From the NCBI GenBank assembly GCA_019240375.1, contig JAFAYN010000561.1, forward strand, positions 1-23,679: a stretch of DNA of 23,679 nucleotides, written 5' to 3'. A program made the position numbers and the translations under genes. The notes beneath the pieces were generated by a model that did not search any database, was not told the DNA's origin, and saw only the letters and a program-made list of their open reading frames with translations. Shown here in pieces: positions 16,935 to 23,679 of this stretch (its first letter is position 1; each line of letters begins with the position of its first letter). Origin of the DNA: Gemmatimonadota bacterium (GTDB lineage Bacteria; Gemmatimonadota; Gemmatimonadetes; Longimicrobiales; Longimicrobiaceae).

Positions 16935-16971
16935 TGAAGGCTTCAGTTCAATCACGACCAGAGAGGCGACG

Positions 16972-17088
16972 ATGAAGGTCCGCGCGAGTGTGAAGCCGAT
17001 CTGCGAGCACTGCAAGGTGATCCGGCGGCGTGGCGTTGTTCGCATCATCTGCAAGAAGAACCCGCGCCACAAGCAGCGCCAGGGTTAA
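16972..17088 (+). CDS. rpmJ: 50S ribosomal protein L36, zinc-binding form
   Basis: A 38-residue protein, normal for L36, reading [19 protein letters not shown] and ending NPRHKQRQG. The zinc ligands Cys11, Cys14, Cys27 and His32 are all present, so this is the zinc-containing (C+) type. The ATG at 16972 is preceded by GAGAGGCGAC. In many bacteria map and infA stand between adk and rpmJ; here rpmJ follows adk after only 78 bp. rpsM begins 31 bp downstream. Confidence 0.97.
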   Translation: MKVRASVKPICEHCKVIRRRGVVRIICKKNPRHKQRQG

Positions 17089-17119
17089 CCTACCAGATCG
17101 GCACTTTTCAGGAGGCAAG

Positions 17120-17500
17120 ATGGCACGTATCGCCGGGGTCGACCTTCCGCGCGAGAAGCGGATCGAGATCGGCCTGACGTACATCTACGGGATCGGCCGC
17201 TCCACGGCGCAGAAGATCCTCGACGAGGCGGGCGTCAATCGTGACACCCGGGTCCACGCCCTCAACGACGAGGAAGTGAACCGTCTGCGCCGCATCATCG
17301 ACACCCGTTTCCGGGTGGAGGGCGCGCTTCGTTCGGAGATCGCCCGCAACATCAAGCGGCTGATGGACATCGGTTCGTACCGCGGCCTGCGCCACCGTCG
17401 GGGTCTCCCCGTCCGCGGCCAGCGCACGCACACCAACGCCCGGACCAAGAAGGGTCCGCGCCGCGCGATCGCCGGGAAGAAGAAGCCCGGGAAGAAGTAG
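17120..17500 (+). CDS. rpsM: 30S ribosomal protein S13
   Basis: A 126-residue protein with the S13 landmarks [38 protein letters not shown] (helix-two-turn-helix) and [20 protein letters not shown], then a basic tail ending KKKPGKK that reaches the P-site tRNA. It forms bridges between the subunits. The ATG at 17120 follows CAGGAGG, a strong ribosome site; the in-frame ATG at 17030 overlaps rpmJ and is rejected. A 114-bp structured gap separates it from rpsK. Confidence 0.98.
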   Translation: MARIAGVDLPREKRIEIGLTYIYGIGRSTAQKILDEAGVNRDTRVHALNDEEVNRLRRIIDTRFRVEGALRSEIARNIKRLMDIGSYRGLRHRRGLPVRGQRTHTNARTKKGPRRAIAGKKKPGKK

Positions 17501-17614
17501 TCGCGGTAGGCTGGTGGGGGTTGGGCGTCACGTCCAACGATCACCCCGCCCGCATGGGGCGGGGAGCCGTACCGGAATCGCGGTAGGCCGCGAACACACC
17601 AAAGGAAAGAGCGA
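17501..17614 (+). other. Structured gap between rpsM and rpsK with an 11-bp direct repeat
   Basis: TCGCGGTAGGC occurs twice, at 17501-17511 and 17578-17588, flanking two stem-loops. The first is TTGGGCG (17521-17527) with CGTCCAA (17531-17537). The second is CCCCGCCC (17544-17551) with GGGCGGGG (17557-17564), an 8-bp stem with a 5-nt loop. No T-tract follows either stem and no gene or promoter is evident. rpsK has its own AAAGGAAAG ribosome site. The gap may be a control element for rpsK and later genes. Confidence 0.5.
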
Positions 17615-18010
17615 ATGGCGAAGCCGAAGCAGGGCGGTGCTCGTCCCAAGACGAAGCGCCACGTAGAGAGCGAGGGGGTCGCTCACGTCAAGGCGACCTT
17701 CAACAACACGCTGGTGACCATCACCGACATGGCGGGGAACTCCGTCGTGTGGGGGAGCGCCGGGAAGGCGGGGTTCAAGGGCTCCAAGAAGTCCACCCCG
17801 TTCGCGGCCACCGTCGCGGCCGAGCAGGCCGCCAAGGAGGCGCTGAACCTGGGCGTCCGCCGCGTGCACGTGTACGTGCAGGGGCCGGGCTCCGGGCGCG
17901 AGTCGGCGATCCAGGCGCTGGCGGCCGCGGGCCTCGCGATCCGCTCGATCCGCGACGTGACTCCGATCCCGCACAACGGGTGCCGGCCTCCGAAGAAGCG
18001 CCGCGTCTGA
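17615..18010 (+). CDS. rpsK: 30S ribosomal protein S11
   Basis: A 131-residue protein with the S11 core [20 protein letters not shown], then [39 protein letters not shown] and the conserved end [20 protein letters not shown]. It lies on the platform of the small subunit near the mRNA exit. The Asn-Gly in PHNGC is the conserved site that forms isoaspartate in other bacteria. It follows one structured gap and precedes another (211 bp) before rpsD. Confidence 0.99.
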   Translation: MAKPKQGGARPKTKRHVESEGVAHVKATFNNTLVTITDMAGNSVVWGSAGKAGFKGSKKSTPFAATVAAEQAAKEALNLGVRRVHVYVQGPGSGRESAIQALAAAGLAIRSIRDVTPIPHNGCRPPKKRRV

Positions 18011-18221
18011 TCTGGTCGCGGCACATCGCGCAGCCCTGAGCTGCCCTGGTGGATGGAGCTCCCCGAGACGTGCCCCTGGTGCGCCTCGGGTGTTCCGTTT
18101 CGGGCGTCAGGGAGTGCGGTGGGTGGAAATGCAGTGATGCATGTGAGATGAGGGTGTAAACCTCCGGGACCGTCGGGGGGAAGACGCCGAGAAAGAATCC
18201 AAGACCAAGGAGAAACGGTTC
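18011..18221 (+). other. Structured 211-bp leader upstream of rpsD
   Basis: An unusually long non-coding gap inside the alpha cluster. Visible structures include an imperfect hairpin closed by CCCGAG (18062-18067) and CTCGGG (18085-18090). ATGCA (18129-18133) pairs with TGCAT (18138-18142) around a GTGA loop, a GNRA-type tetraloop. GGCGTC (18103-18108) could pair at long range with GACGCC (18183-18188). It ends with AAGGAG about 9 bp before the rpsD ATG. Because S4 represses its own mRNA in other bacteria, this is a candidate S4-binding leader; I see no convincing promoter. Confidence 0.5.
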
Positions 18222-18857
18222 ATGGCCCGTTACACCGGACCTGTCTGCAAGCTCTGCCGCCGCGAGGGGCAGAAGCTGTTCCTCAAGGGGACCAAGTGCT
18301 TCACCGAGAAGTGCCCGATCGAGCGCCGTCCGTACGCGCCCGGCCAGCACGGCCAGGCCGCCGCGCGCAAGCGCAAGGCGTCCGAGTACGCCCACCAGCT
18401 GCGCGAGAAGCAGAAGGTGAAGCGGATCTACGGCGTGTCCGAGAAGCCGTTCCGCAACCTGTTCGAGAAGGCCGCGCACCAGACCGGCATCACGGGTGAG
18501 AACCTGCTGGTGGCGCTGGAGAGCCGTCTCGACAACATCGTGTACCGCATGGGCTTCGGCTCCTCCCGCAAGGAGGCCCGTCAGCTGATCCGGCACCGCC
18601 ACGTGCAGGTCAACGGCCGCACCGTCGACGTCCCCAGCTTCCAGGTGGAGCCGGGCGACGAAGTCCGGATCGCCGCCAAGAGCAAGGACATCCTCCCCGT
18701 GCAGGCGTCGCTCGCCGCCAAGACCCGCCCGACCACGGTCGGCTGGCTCGCGGTGGACGAGGGGACTCGCACCGGCCGGATGGTCGGTCGCCCGACGCGC
18801 GCGGACATCCCGCTCGCTGTCCAGGAGCAGTTGATCGTCGAGCTCTACAGCAAGTAA
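18222..18857 (+). CDS. rpsD: 30S ribosomal protein S4, zinc-binding form
   Basis: A 211-residue protein that nucleates assembly of the small subunit. Its N-terminus carries Cys9, Cys12, Cys26 and Cys31 (VCKLCRREGQ and KCFTEKCPIERR), the zinc-type arrangement. Further on are RPYAPGQHGQAAARKRKASE, the S4 RNA-binding domain SRLDNIVYRMGFGSSRKEAR, and HRHVQVNGRTVDVPSFQVEP. The start is supported by CCAAGGAGAAACGGTTC just upstream. The long structured leader suggests autoregulation. rpoA follows after an 89-bp gap. Confidence 0.98.
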   Translation: MARYTGPVCKLCRREGQKLFLKGTKCFTEKCPIERRPYAPGQHGQAAARKRKASEYAHQLREKQKVKRIYGVSEKPFRNLFEKAAHQTGITGENLLVALESRLDNIVYRMGFGSSRKEARQLIRHRHVQVNGRTVDVPSFQVEPGDEVRIAAKSKDILPVQASLAAKTRPTTVGWLAVDEGTRTGRMVGRPTRADIPLAVQEQLIVELYSK

Positions 18858-18874
18858 GCGGCAAACCGGATCCG

Positions 18875-18903
18875 GCGGCCGGGGCACGACGGGCCCCCGC
18901 CGC
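18875..18903 (+). other. Hairpin between rpsD and rpoA
   Basis: An 11-bp stem with one C-C mismatch pairs 18875-18885 (GCGGCCGGGGC) with 18893-18903 (GCCCCCGCCGC) around a 7-nt loop. It begins 17 bp after the rpsD stop and lies 43 bp before the rpoA start. No T-run follows. It may limit read-through or protect upstream mRNA, helping set the ratio of RNA polymerase alpha to ribosomal proteins. Confidence 0.5.
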
Positions 18904-18946
18904 TCGATCCGTCTTGTGCATCCCGTACCTATCCCGGAGGGATATA

Positions 18947-20056
18947 GTGGAACTCGATCTTACCGGCCTTCAGATGCCGGGACTGCCGGAGCAGCCGCGT
19001 CAGGGACAGATCGTACTCAGGCCGCTGGAGCGGGGCTTCGGCCACACGCTCGGCAACACGATGCGGCGAATCCTGCTCTCCAGCCTGCGCGGGGCCGCCG
19101 TCTGGGCCTTCCGTGCCGATGGAGTCCTGCACGAGCACCAGACCGTTCCCGGTGTGGTGGAGGACGTGCACCAGATCATCCGCAACCTCAAGGCGCTCGT
19201 CCTCAAGATGGACGAGGACGTCGAGGAGGCGGTGCTGGAGCTGCGCGCGGACCAGGCGGGGCCGGTGACGGCCCGGAGCATCCGTCCCCACGCTTCCGTG
19301 CAGGTCATCAATCCGGATCACCACATCCTCGAGCTGCAGGATGACCGTGAGCTCCGGATCGAGCTTTACGTCAACAAGGGGCGCGGCTTCGTCCTCGCCG
19401 AGCACCACCCGGTTCCCCGGGGGATGCCGGCCGACCTGGTCCGTGTCGACGCCATCTACAACCCGGTGGTCCGCGCCAACTTCGCGGTCGAGGAGACCCG
19501 CGTCGGGCAGCGCACCGACTTCGACCGGCTGGTTCTCGACATCGAGACCAACGGCGCGGTGGACGTGCGCTCGGCCGTGCAGTACGCGGCCCGGCTCGCC
19601 ATCGAGCACCTGAGCTTCCTCGCCGGCGCGCGCCCCGAGTGGGCCGAGTCCCGGCAGTGGGGCTCCGACGGCGGCGGGGCGGTGGGTGTCGCGCCCGACG
19701 GGCGCAGCCCGGTTCCGCAGCGGGTCCGGGACCTCCTCAGCCGTCCGATCGAGGACCTGACCGAGCTGAGCGTCCGCAGCCGCAACTCGCTCCAGAAGGA
19801 GAACATCCAGACGGTGCGGGACCTGGTGCAGCGGACCGAGGCCCAGATGCTCGGGATCGACAACTTCGGGAAGAAGTCGCTCCAGGAGATCAACGAGTTC
19901 CTGATGGGCCAGGGGCTCCGCTTCGGGATCGACTTCGACGAGGGCGAGGACGGCACGCTCTGGTGGGCGACCGAGCAGCCCGGCGGGACCGCGGAAGGCG
20001 GCGCCGCCGAGGGCGACGCTCAGACTGACAATGGCACGGATTCCGAGAGGGAGTAG
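18947..20056 (+). CDS. rpoA: DNA-directed RNA polymerase subunit alpha
   Basis: A 369-residue protein, longer than the 329 of E. coli. The N-terminal domain has the assembly signature [14 protein letters not shown] in the form [20 protein letters not shown] and [10 protein letters not shown]. The C-terminal domain starts near residue 265 ([20 protein letters not shown]) and keeps DNA/activator contacts equivalent to E. coli Arg265, Asn268 and Lys298 at Arg277, Asn280 and Lys310. A Gly-rich interdomain linker (about residues 230-260) and an acidic, Gly/Ala-rich tail after residue 335 account for the extra length. The start is GTG 18947, with CGGAGGG 6-9 bp upstream; an in-frame GTG or ATG further out lacks this. 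Confidence 0.98.
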   Translation: MELDLTGLQMPGLPEQPRQGQIVLRPLERGFGHTLGNTMRRILLSSLRGAAVWAFRADGVLHEHQTVPGVVEDVHQIIRNLKALVLKMDEDVEEAVLELRADQAGPVTARSIRPHASVQVINPDHHILELQDDRELRIELYVNKGRGFVLAEHHPVPRGMPADLVRVDAIYNPVVRANFAVEETRVGQRTDFDRLVLDIETNGAVDVRSAVQYAARLAIEHLSFLAGARPEWAESRQWGSDGGGAVGVAPDGRSPVPQRVRDLLSRPIEDLTELSVRSRNSLQKENIQTVRDLVQRTEAQMLGIDNFGKKSLQEINEFLMGQGLRFGIDFDEGEDGTLWWATEQPGGTAEGGAAEGDAQTDNGTDSERE

Positions 20057-20061
20057 CATAC

Positions 20062-20421
20062 ATGCGTCATCGTAACAAGGGCCGCAAGCTCGGCCGTACC
20101 GCGGAGCATCGCGAGATGATGCTTCGCAACATGGCGACCAGCCTGTTCCAGCACGGGCGGATCTCCACCACCACCGAGAAGGCCAAGGAGCTGCGCCCGT
20201 ACGCGGAGCGGCTGATCACCCTTGCCAAGCGTGGCGATCTGCACGCCCGCCGCCAGGCGGCGAGCAAGATCATGGATCGCGACGTGCTCTTCCGGCTGTT
20301 CGACGCCATCGGCCCCCGCTTCGCGGAGCGCGCCGGTGGATACACGCGGATCCTCAAGGTCGGTCACCGCCAGGGCGACGGTGCCGAGGTGGCGATCATC
20401 GAGCTGGTCGACCGCGGATAA
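20062..20421 (+). CDS. rplQ: 50S ribosomal protein L17
   Basis: A 119-residue protein with the L17 signature [20 protein letters not shown], then [20 protein letters not shown] and [20 protein letters not shown]. The C-terminal part [20 protein letters not shown] is also canonical. It lies at the back of the large subunit near the tunnel exit. The gene starts 5 bp after rpoA, with GAGAGGGAG just upstream, and is the last of the super-operon: an intrinsic terminator begins 20 bp after its stop. Confidence 0.98.
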   Translation: MRHRNKGRKLGRTAEHREMMLRNMATSLFQHGRISTTTEKAKELRPYAERLITLAKRGDLHARRQAASKIMDRDVLFRLFDAIGPRFAERAGGYTRILKVGHRQGDGAEVAIIELVDRG

Positions 20422-20441
20422 TCGTTCGGTTCGTGGAAGTG

Positions 20442-20474
20442 AAAAGGCCGGCCCTTCGCGGGGCCGGCCTTTTT
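20442..20474 (+). terminator. Intrinsic terminator at the end of the ribosomal super-operon
   Basis: AAAAGGCCGGCCC (20442-20454) pairs with GGGCCGGCCTTTT (20461-20473) around a 6-nt loop, with five Ts at 20470-20474. A GC-rich stem followed at once by a T-run is a classic Rho-independent terminator. The A-run on the other side means it could also work leftward as a backup for rpmB transcripts. Confidence 0.92.
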
Positions 20475-20507
20475 GCTCGCGGGGGTACGGTGAGAGGTCC
20501 GGAAACG

Positions 20508-20544
20508 AAAAAGAGCCGCACCGTGACTTCGGGCGGCCCTTTTT
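20508..20544 (-). terminator. Intrinsic terminator for rpmB (bidirectional form)
   Basis: AAAAAGAGCCGC (20508-20519) pairs with GCGGCCCTTTTT (20533-20544) in a 12-bp stem with one G-U pair and a 13-nt loop. Read on the minus strand, it lies 30 bp after the rpmB stop and ends in five Ts, so it should terminate rpmB. The symmetric A/T flanks mean it can also stop rightward transcription leaking past the rplQ terminator. Confidence 0.88.
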
Positions 20545-20573
20545 CGTGAATACCCTCGGGTGCGGCGAACAGC

Positions 20574-20768
20574 TCACCCCGCCTTGCGGATCTTTCCGGC
20601 GGAGATGCAGCTCGTGCAGACGCGGACGCGCTTGTGAGTCCCGTTCTCGGTGAGGGTCCGCGCAGACTGAAGGTAAGGCAGCCAGCGCCGCTTCGTCTTG
20701 TTGTTCGCGTGGCTCACGTTGTTCCCGCTGCGCGGGCCTTTGCCGCAAACGGCGCAGAAGCCGGCCAT
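20574..20768 (-). CDS. rpmB: 50S ribosomal protein L28, zinc-binding form
   Basis: A 64-residue protein encoded on the minus strand: [20 protein letters not shown], then [16 protein letters not shown] and [17 protein letters not shown]. Two CxxC pairs (Cys5/Cys8 and Cys51/Cys54) mark the zinc-containing (C+) type. The start at 20768 is set by AAGGAG 7 bp upstream on the minus strand; the longer open frame to 20840 runs into the promoter and is rejected. It has its own promoter and terminator, converges on rplQ and diverges from gmd. Confidence 0.97.
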   Translation of the reverse strand: MAGFCAVCGKGPRSGNNVSHANNKTKRRWLPYLQSARTLTENGTHKRVRVCTSCISAGKIRKAG

Positions 20769-20811
20769 CGGTGTCTCCTTAAAGCTGGATCGGATTCGTG
20801 ACAAGACCCCA

Positions 20812-20840
20812 AATCTAGGCTGTCCGCGCGCCCTGGTCAA
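20812..20840 (-). promoter_or_regulatory. rpmB promoter
   Basis: On the minus strand, TTGACC (20840-20835) and TAGATT (20817-20812) are separated by 17 bp. The predicted start near 20805 gives an rpmB leader of about 37 nt that ends in a good AAGGAG ribosome site. It lies back to back with the gmd promoter. Confidence 0.8.
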
Positions 20841-20842
20841 CC

Positions 20843-20855
20843 CCTGCCCGGCAGG
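20843..20855. promoter_or_regulatory. 13-bp palindrome between divergent promoters
   Basis: CCTGCC-C-GGCAGG is a perfect inverted repeat centred at 20849, placed between the two outward-facing -35 elements (20840 and 20864). Such a position suits a dimeric regulator acting on both rpmB and gmd, but no cognate protein is identifiable and the site could be chance. Confidence 0.35.
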
Positions 20856-20863
20856 CTGTCACG

Positions 20864-20892
20864 TTGACATACCCGGGGGGCAAAGCTAGGTT
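20864..20892 (+). promoter_or_regulatory. gmd-rmd-cobA promoter
   Basis: TTGACA (20864-20869) is a perfect -35 and TAGGTT (20887-20892) a fair -10, with 17-bp spacing. Transcription would begin near 20899, about 50 nt before the gmd ATG. It is the only promoter-like pair seen ahead of the three right-hand genes, which are tightly linked. Confidence 0.78.
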
Positions 20893-20921
20893 TTCGCGTT
20901 GTTCCGGCAGCGGCCGGATGA

Positions 20922-21938
<1,017 letters not shown>

Positions 21939-21942
21939 GCCC

Positions 21943-22896
21943 GTGCGCGTACTGGTCACGGGCGCGGGAGGTTTCGTAGGACAGCACCTCGTGCGGGAGC
22001 TTCTCCGCGCGGGGTGCGCCGTCTTTGGTGGGATCACCGGTCCCGCGCCGGAAGTGGGGACGCTGGACGAGGCGGACCTCGGCGCGGCGTGTTGGATCCA
22101 GCTCGACGTCACGGACGACGCCTCCCTGGCAGCCGGGATCGAGGCGGCACGGCCGGAGGTCGTGTACCACCTGGCGGGGCAGAGCTCGGTGGCGGGATCC
22201 TTTTCGGACCCTCTGGGCACCTGGGACGTGAACGCGACGGGGACCCTCCGGCTCCTGTCCGCCCTGCGGGGCGGCGGTTGCGGCGAAGCGCGCGTGCTCC
22301 TGGTCAGCTCGGCGGAGGTGTACGGCGCCGTCCCCGAGGGGGAGCAGCCGATCCGCGAGGTGCGTCCCCTCCACCCGGCGAGCCCGTACGCCGCTTCCAA
22401 GGCCGCTGCCGAGATGGCTGCGCTGCAGTCGGGGGAGAGCGGCGGTCCGGGCGTGGTGATCGCCCGCAGCTTCAACCACACCGGGCCGGGGCACGACCCA
22501 CGCTTCGCCCTTCCCAGCTTCGCGCACCAGCTCGCCGGGATCCGCGCCGGACGGGGCGAGCCCGTGCTCCGCGTGGGAAACCTGTCGGTGAGGCGGGACA
22601 TCCTGGACGTGCGTGACGTGGTGCGCGCCTACCGCTGCCTGGCGGAGCGGGGGGAGCCCGGAACGGTGTACAACGTCTGCTCCGGCGAGGCGCACGAGCT
22701 CCAGGGGATGGTGGAGCAGCTGATCGAGCTGTCGGGGACGGGAGCCCGGATCGAGGTGGACGCGGAGCGCTTCCGGCCGGTCGACCTCCCGCTCCTGGTG
22801 GGCGACGGGCATCGGGTCCGCGCGCTGGGGTGGACTCCGGAGATCCCCCTGCGGCAGACGCTCGCGGACCTGCTGGAGGGAGCGGAGCGCAGATGA
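21943..22896 (+). CDS. rmd: GDP-6-deoxy-D-mannose reductase (GDP-D-rhamnose forming), Rmd-like
   Basis: A 317-residue SDR protein. VTGAGGFVGQHLVREL is the NAD(P)-binding motif, LLVSSAEVYG the catalytic Ser region, and Tyr149-x3-Lys153 (PYAASKAAAE) the active pair. SFNHTGPGHDPRFALPSFAH and NLSVRRDILDVRDVVRAY are typical of the Rmd/GDP-sugar branch. It probably reduces the Gmd product to GDP-D-rhamnose for lipopolysaccharide or other glycans. Its sequence is less like the epimerase/reductase (Fcl) that makes GDP-L-fucose. It starts with GTG 21943, 4 bp after gmd, and its TGA overlaps the next ATG (ATGA). The exact keto-sugar specificity is inferred from the pairing with gmd. Confidence 0.85.
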   Translation: MRVLVTGAGGFVGQHLVRELLRAGCAVFGGITGPAPEVGTLDEADLGAACWIQLDVTDDASLAAGIEAARPEVVYHLAGQSSVAGSFSDPLGTWDVNATGTLRLLSALRGGGCGEARVLLVSSAEVYGAVPEGEQPIREVRPLHPASPYAASKAAAEMAALQSGESGGPGVVIARSFNHTGPGHDPRFALPSFAHQLAGIRAGRGEPVLRVGNLSVRRDILDVRDVVRAYRCLAERGEPGTVYNVCSGEAHELQGMVEQLIELSGTGARIEVDAERFRPVDLPLLVGDGHRVRALGWTPEIPLRQTLADLLEGAERR

Positions 22897-23679
22897 CGGC
22901 AGAGCGAGCCGGAACGCCCCCGGAAGCGCGGGGGACTGTCTACCTGGTGGGGGGAGGGCCCGGGGATCCCGGGCTGCTGACGGTCCGCGCGGCGGAGTTG
23001 ATCTCCCGCGCGGACGTCGTCGTCTACGACGCGCTGATCAACCCGGTGATCCTGGAGAACCGCCGCCCGGACGCGGAGCTGGTGTACGTCGGGAAGCGCG
23101 GCGGACAGCACTCCCGCACCCAGGAGGAGATCAACGCCCTGCTGGTGGAGCTGGGGCGGAGCCACGGGACCGTGGTGCGCCTCAAGGGGGGCGACCCGTT
23201 CGTCTTCGGGCGGGGCGGGGAGGAGGCGCTGGCGCTGGTGGAGGCGGGGATCCCCTTCGAGGTGGTCCCCGGGATCACGGCGGGGGTCGCGGCCACCGCG
23301 TTCGCCGGGATCCCCGTGACGCACCGGGGGATCACCACCAGCGTCACCCTGGCGACCGGGCACGAGGACCCGCTCAAGGCCGAGAGCGACCTGGACTGGA
23401 GCTTCCTGGCCCACGGCGCCGGGACGGTGGTGTTCTACATGAGCGTGGGCCGGATGGAGGCCAACTTCGCGCGCCTGGTGGAGGCCGGGATGGACGCCGA
23501 CACGCCGGCCGCGGTGGTGGAGTGGGGGACGTACCCCCGCCAGCGGACGGTGACGGGAACGCTCCGCACCCTCCCGGCGCTCGCCGCGGAGGCGCGGGTC
23601 GGCGCCCCGTCCATCGTGGTGGTGGGCGGGGTGGTGGGGCTCCGCGACCGGCTCGCCTGGCTGGAGTCGCGCCCCCTGT
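22893..23679 (+). CDS. cobA: Uroporphyrinogen-III C-methyltransferase (SUMT), cut by window end
   Basis: The first 262 codons of an open frame running off the window. The protein has the tetrapyrrole-methylase signatures YLVGGGPGDPGLLTVRA (residues 17-33) and VRLKGGDPFVFGRGGEE (from residue 95). VVPGITAGVAATAFAGIPVT and the C-terminal PSIVVVGGVVGLRDRLAWL follow. It uses S-adenosylmethionine to methylate uroporphyrinogen III twice, giving precorrin-2 for siroheme, heme d1 or cobalamin. A single SUMT domain is complete by about residue 258 and the frame stays open, so a C-terminal fusion, for example to uroporphyrinogen-III synthase (HemD), is possible. It overlaps rmd by 4 bp. Confidence 0.95.
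   Translation, partial: MTAERAGTPPEARGTVYLVGGGPGDPGLLTVRAAELISRADVVVYDALINPVILENRRPDAELVYVGKRGGQHSRTQEEINALLVELGRSHGTVVRLKGGDPFVFGRGGEEALALVEAGIPFEVVPGITAGVAATAFAGIPVTHRGITTSVTLATGHEDPLKAESDLDWSFLAHGAGTVVFYMSVGRMEANFARLVEAGMDADTPAAVVEWGTYPRQRTVTGTLRTLPALAAEARVGAPSIVVVGGVVGLRDRLAWLESRPL

Overview
The window is a high-GC bacterial chromosome segment dominated by one long, uninterrupted translation super-operon (tRNA-Thr, tuf, then the S10, spc and alpha clusters merged). It is flanked by a drug-efflux-like ABC cassette on the left and a GDP-sugar/tetrapyrrole gene set on the right. Very GC-rich codon choice, zinc-type ribosomal proteins, Gmd/Rmd genes and a glycine/arginine-rich S5 extension would fit a Gemmatimonadota/Longimicrobium-like lineage. 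That placement is a tentative inference from memory; nothing in the window proves it. I see no phage, transposase, CRISPR array or broken gene.

Layout. (1) 1-3606: the tail of an unidentified gene, then a tightly packed cassette of TetR-family regulator, HlyD-type periplasmic lipoprotein, ABC ATPase and a single ABC-2 permease, resembling ybhGFSR with its regulator but with one permease instead of two. (2) 3607-3923: a strong sigma-70-type promoter (TTGACA, 17 bp, TATCTT), a structured leader and tRNA-Thr(GGU). (3) 3924-20421: tuf, rpsJ, rplC, rplD, rplW, rplB, rpsS, rplV, rpsC, rplP, rpmC, rpsQ, rplN, rplX, rplE, rpsN (zinc type), rpsH, rplF, rplR, rpsE, rpmD, rplO, secY, adk, rpmJ, rpsM, rpsK, rpsD, rpoA, rplQ, all on the + strand and ending at an intrinsic terminator. 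map and infA, usually between adk and rpmJ, are absent; a probable internal promoter sits there instead. (4) 20422-20948: back-to-back terminators, rpmB on the minus strand, and divergent promoters around a small palindrome. (5) 20949-23679: gmd, rmd and a cobA-type SUMT gene cut by the window end.

How it works together. The super-operon makes ribosomal proteins, EF-Tu, the RNA polymerase alpha subunit, the SecY channel and adenylate kinase, linking translation, transcription and secretion to one growth-regulated supply. Most genes abut or overlap by 1-8 bp, so translational coupling is expected. The exceptions are several intergenic gaps (after tuf, rplB, rplX, rpsN, rpsM, rpsK and rpsD) that hold strong hairpins, mostly without U-tracts. 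These are candidates for autoregulatory leaders, processing sites or attenuators. Gmd plus Rmd would convert GDP-mannose to GDP-D-rhamnose for surface polysaccharide.

The observations most worth following are the RGG-rich N-terminal extension of S5, the inverted 7-bp-period repeat array between rpsN and rpsH, the structured gaps before rpsS and rpsD, the missing infA/map, and the divergent rpmB/gmd promoter region. I did not find a clearly new multi-gene system; this is mostly a conserved core region.
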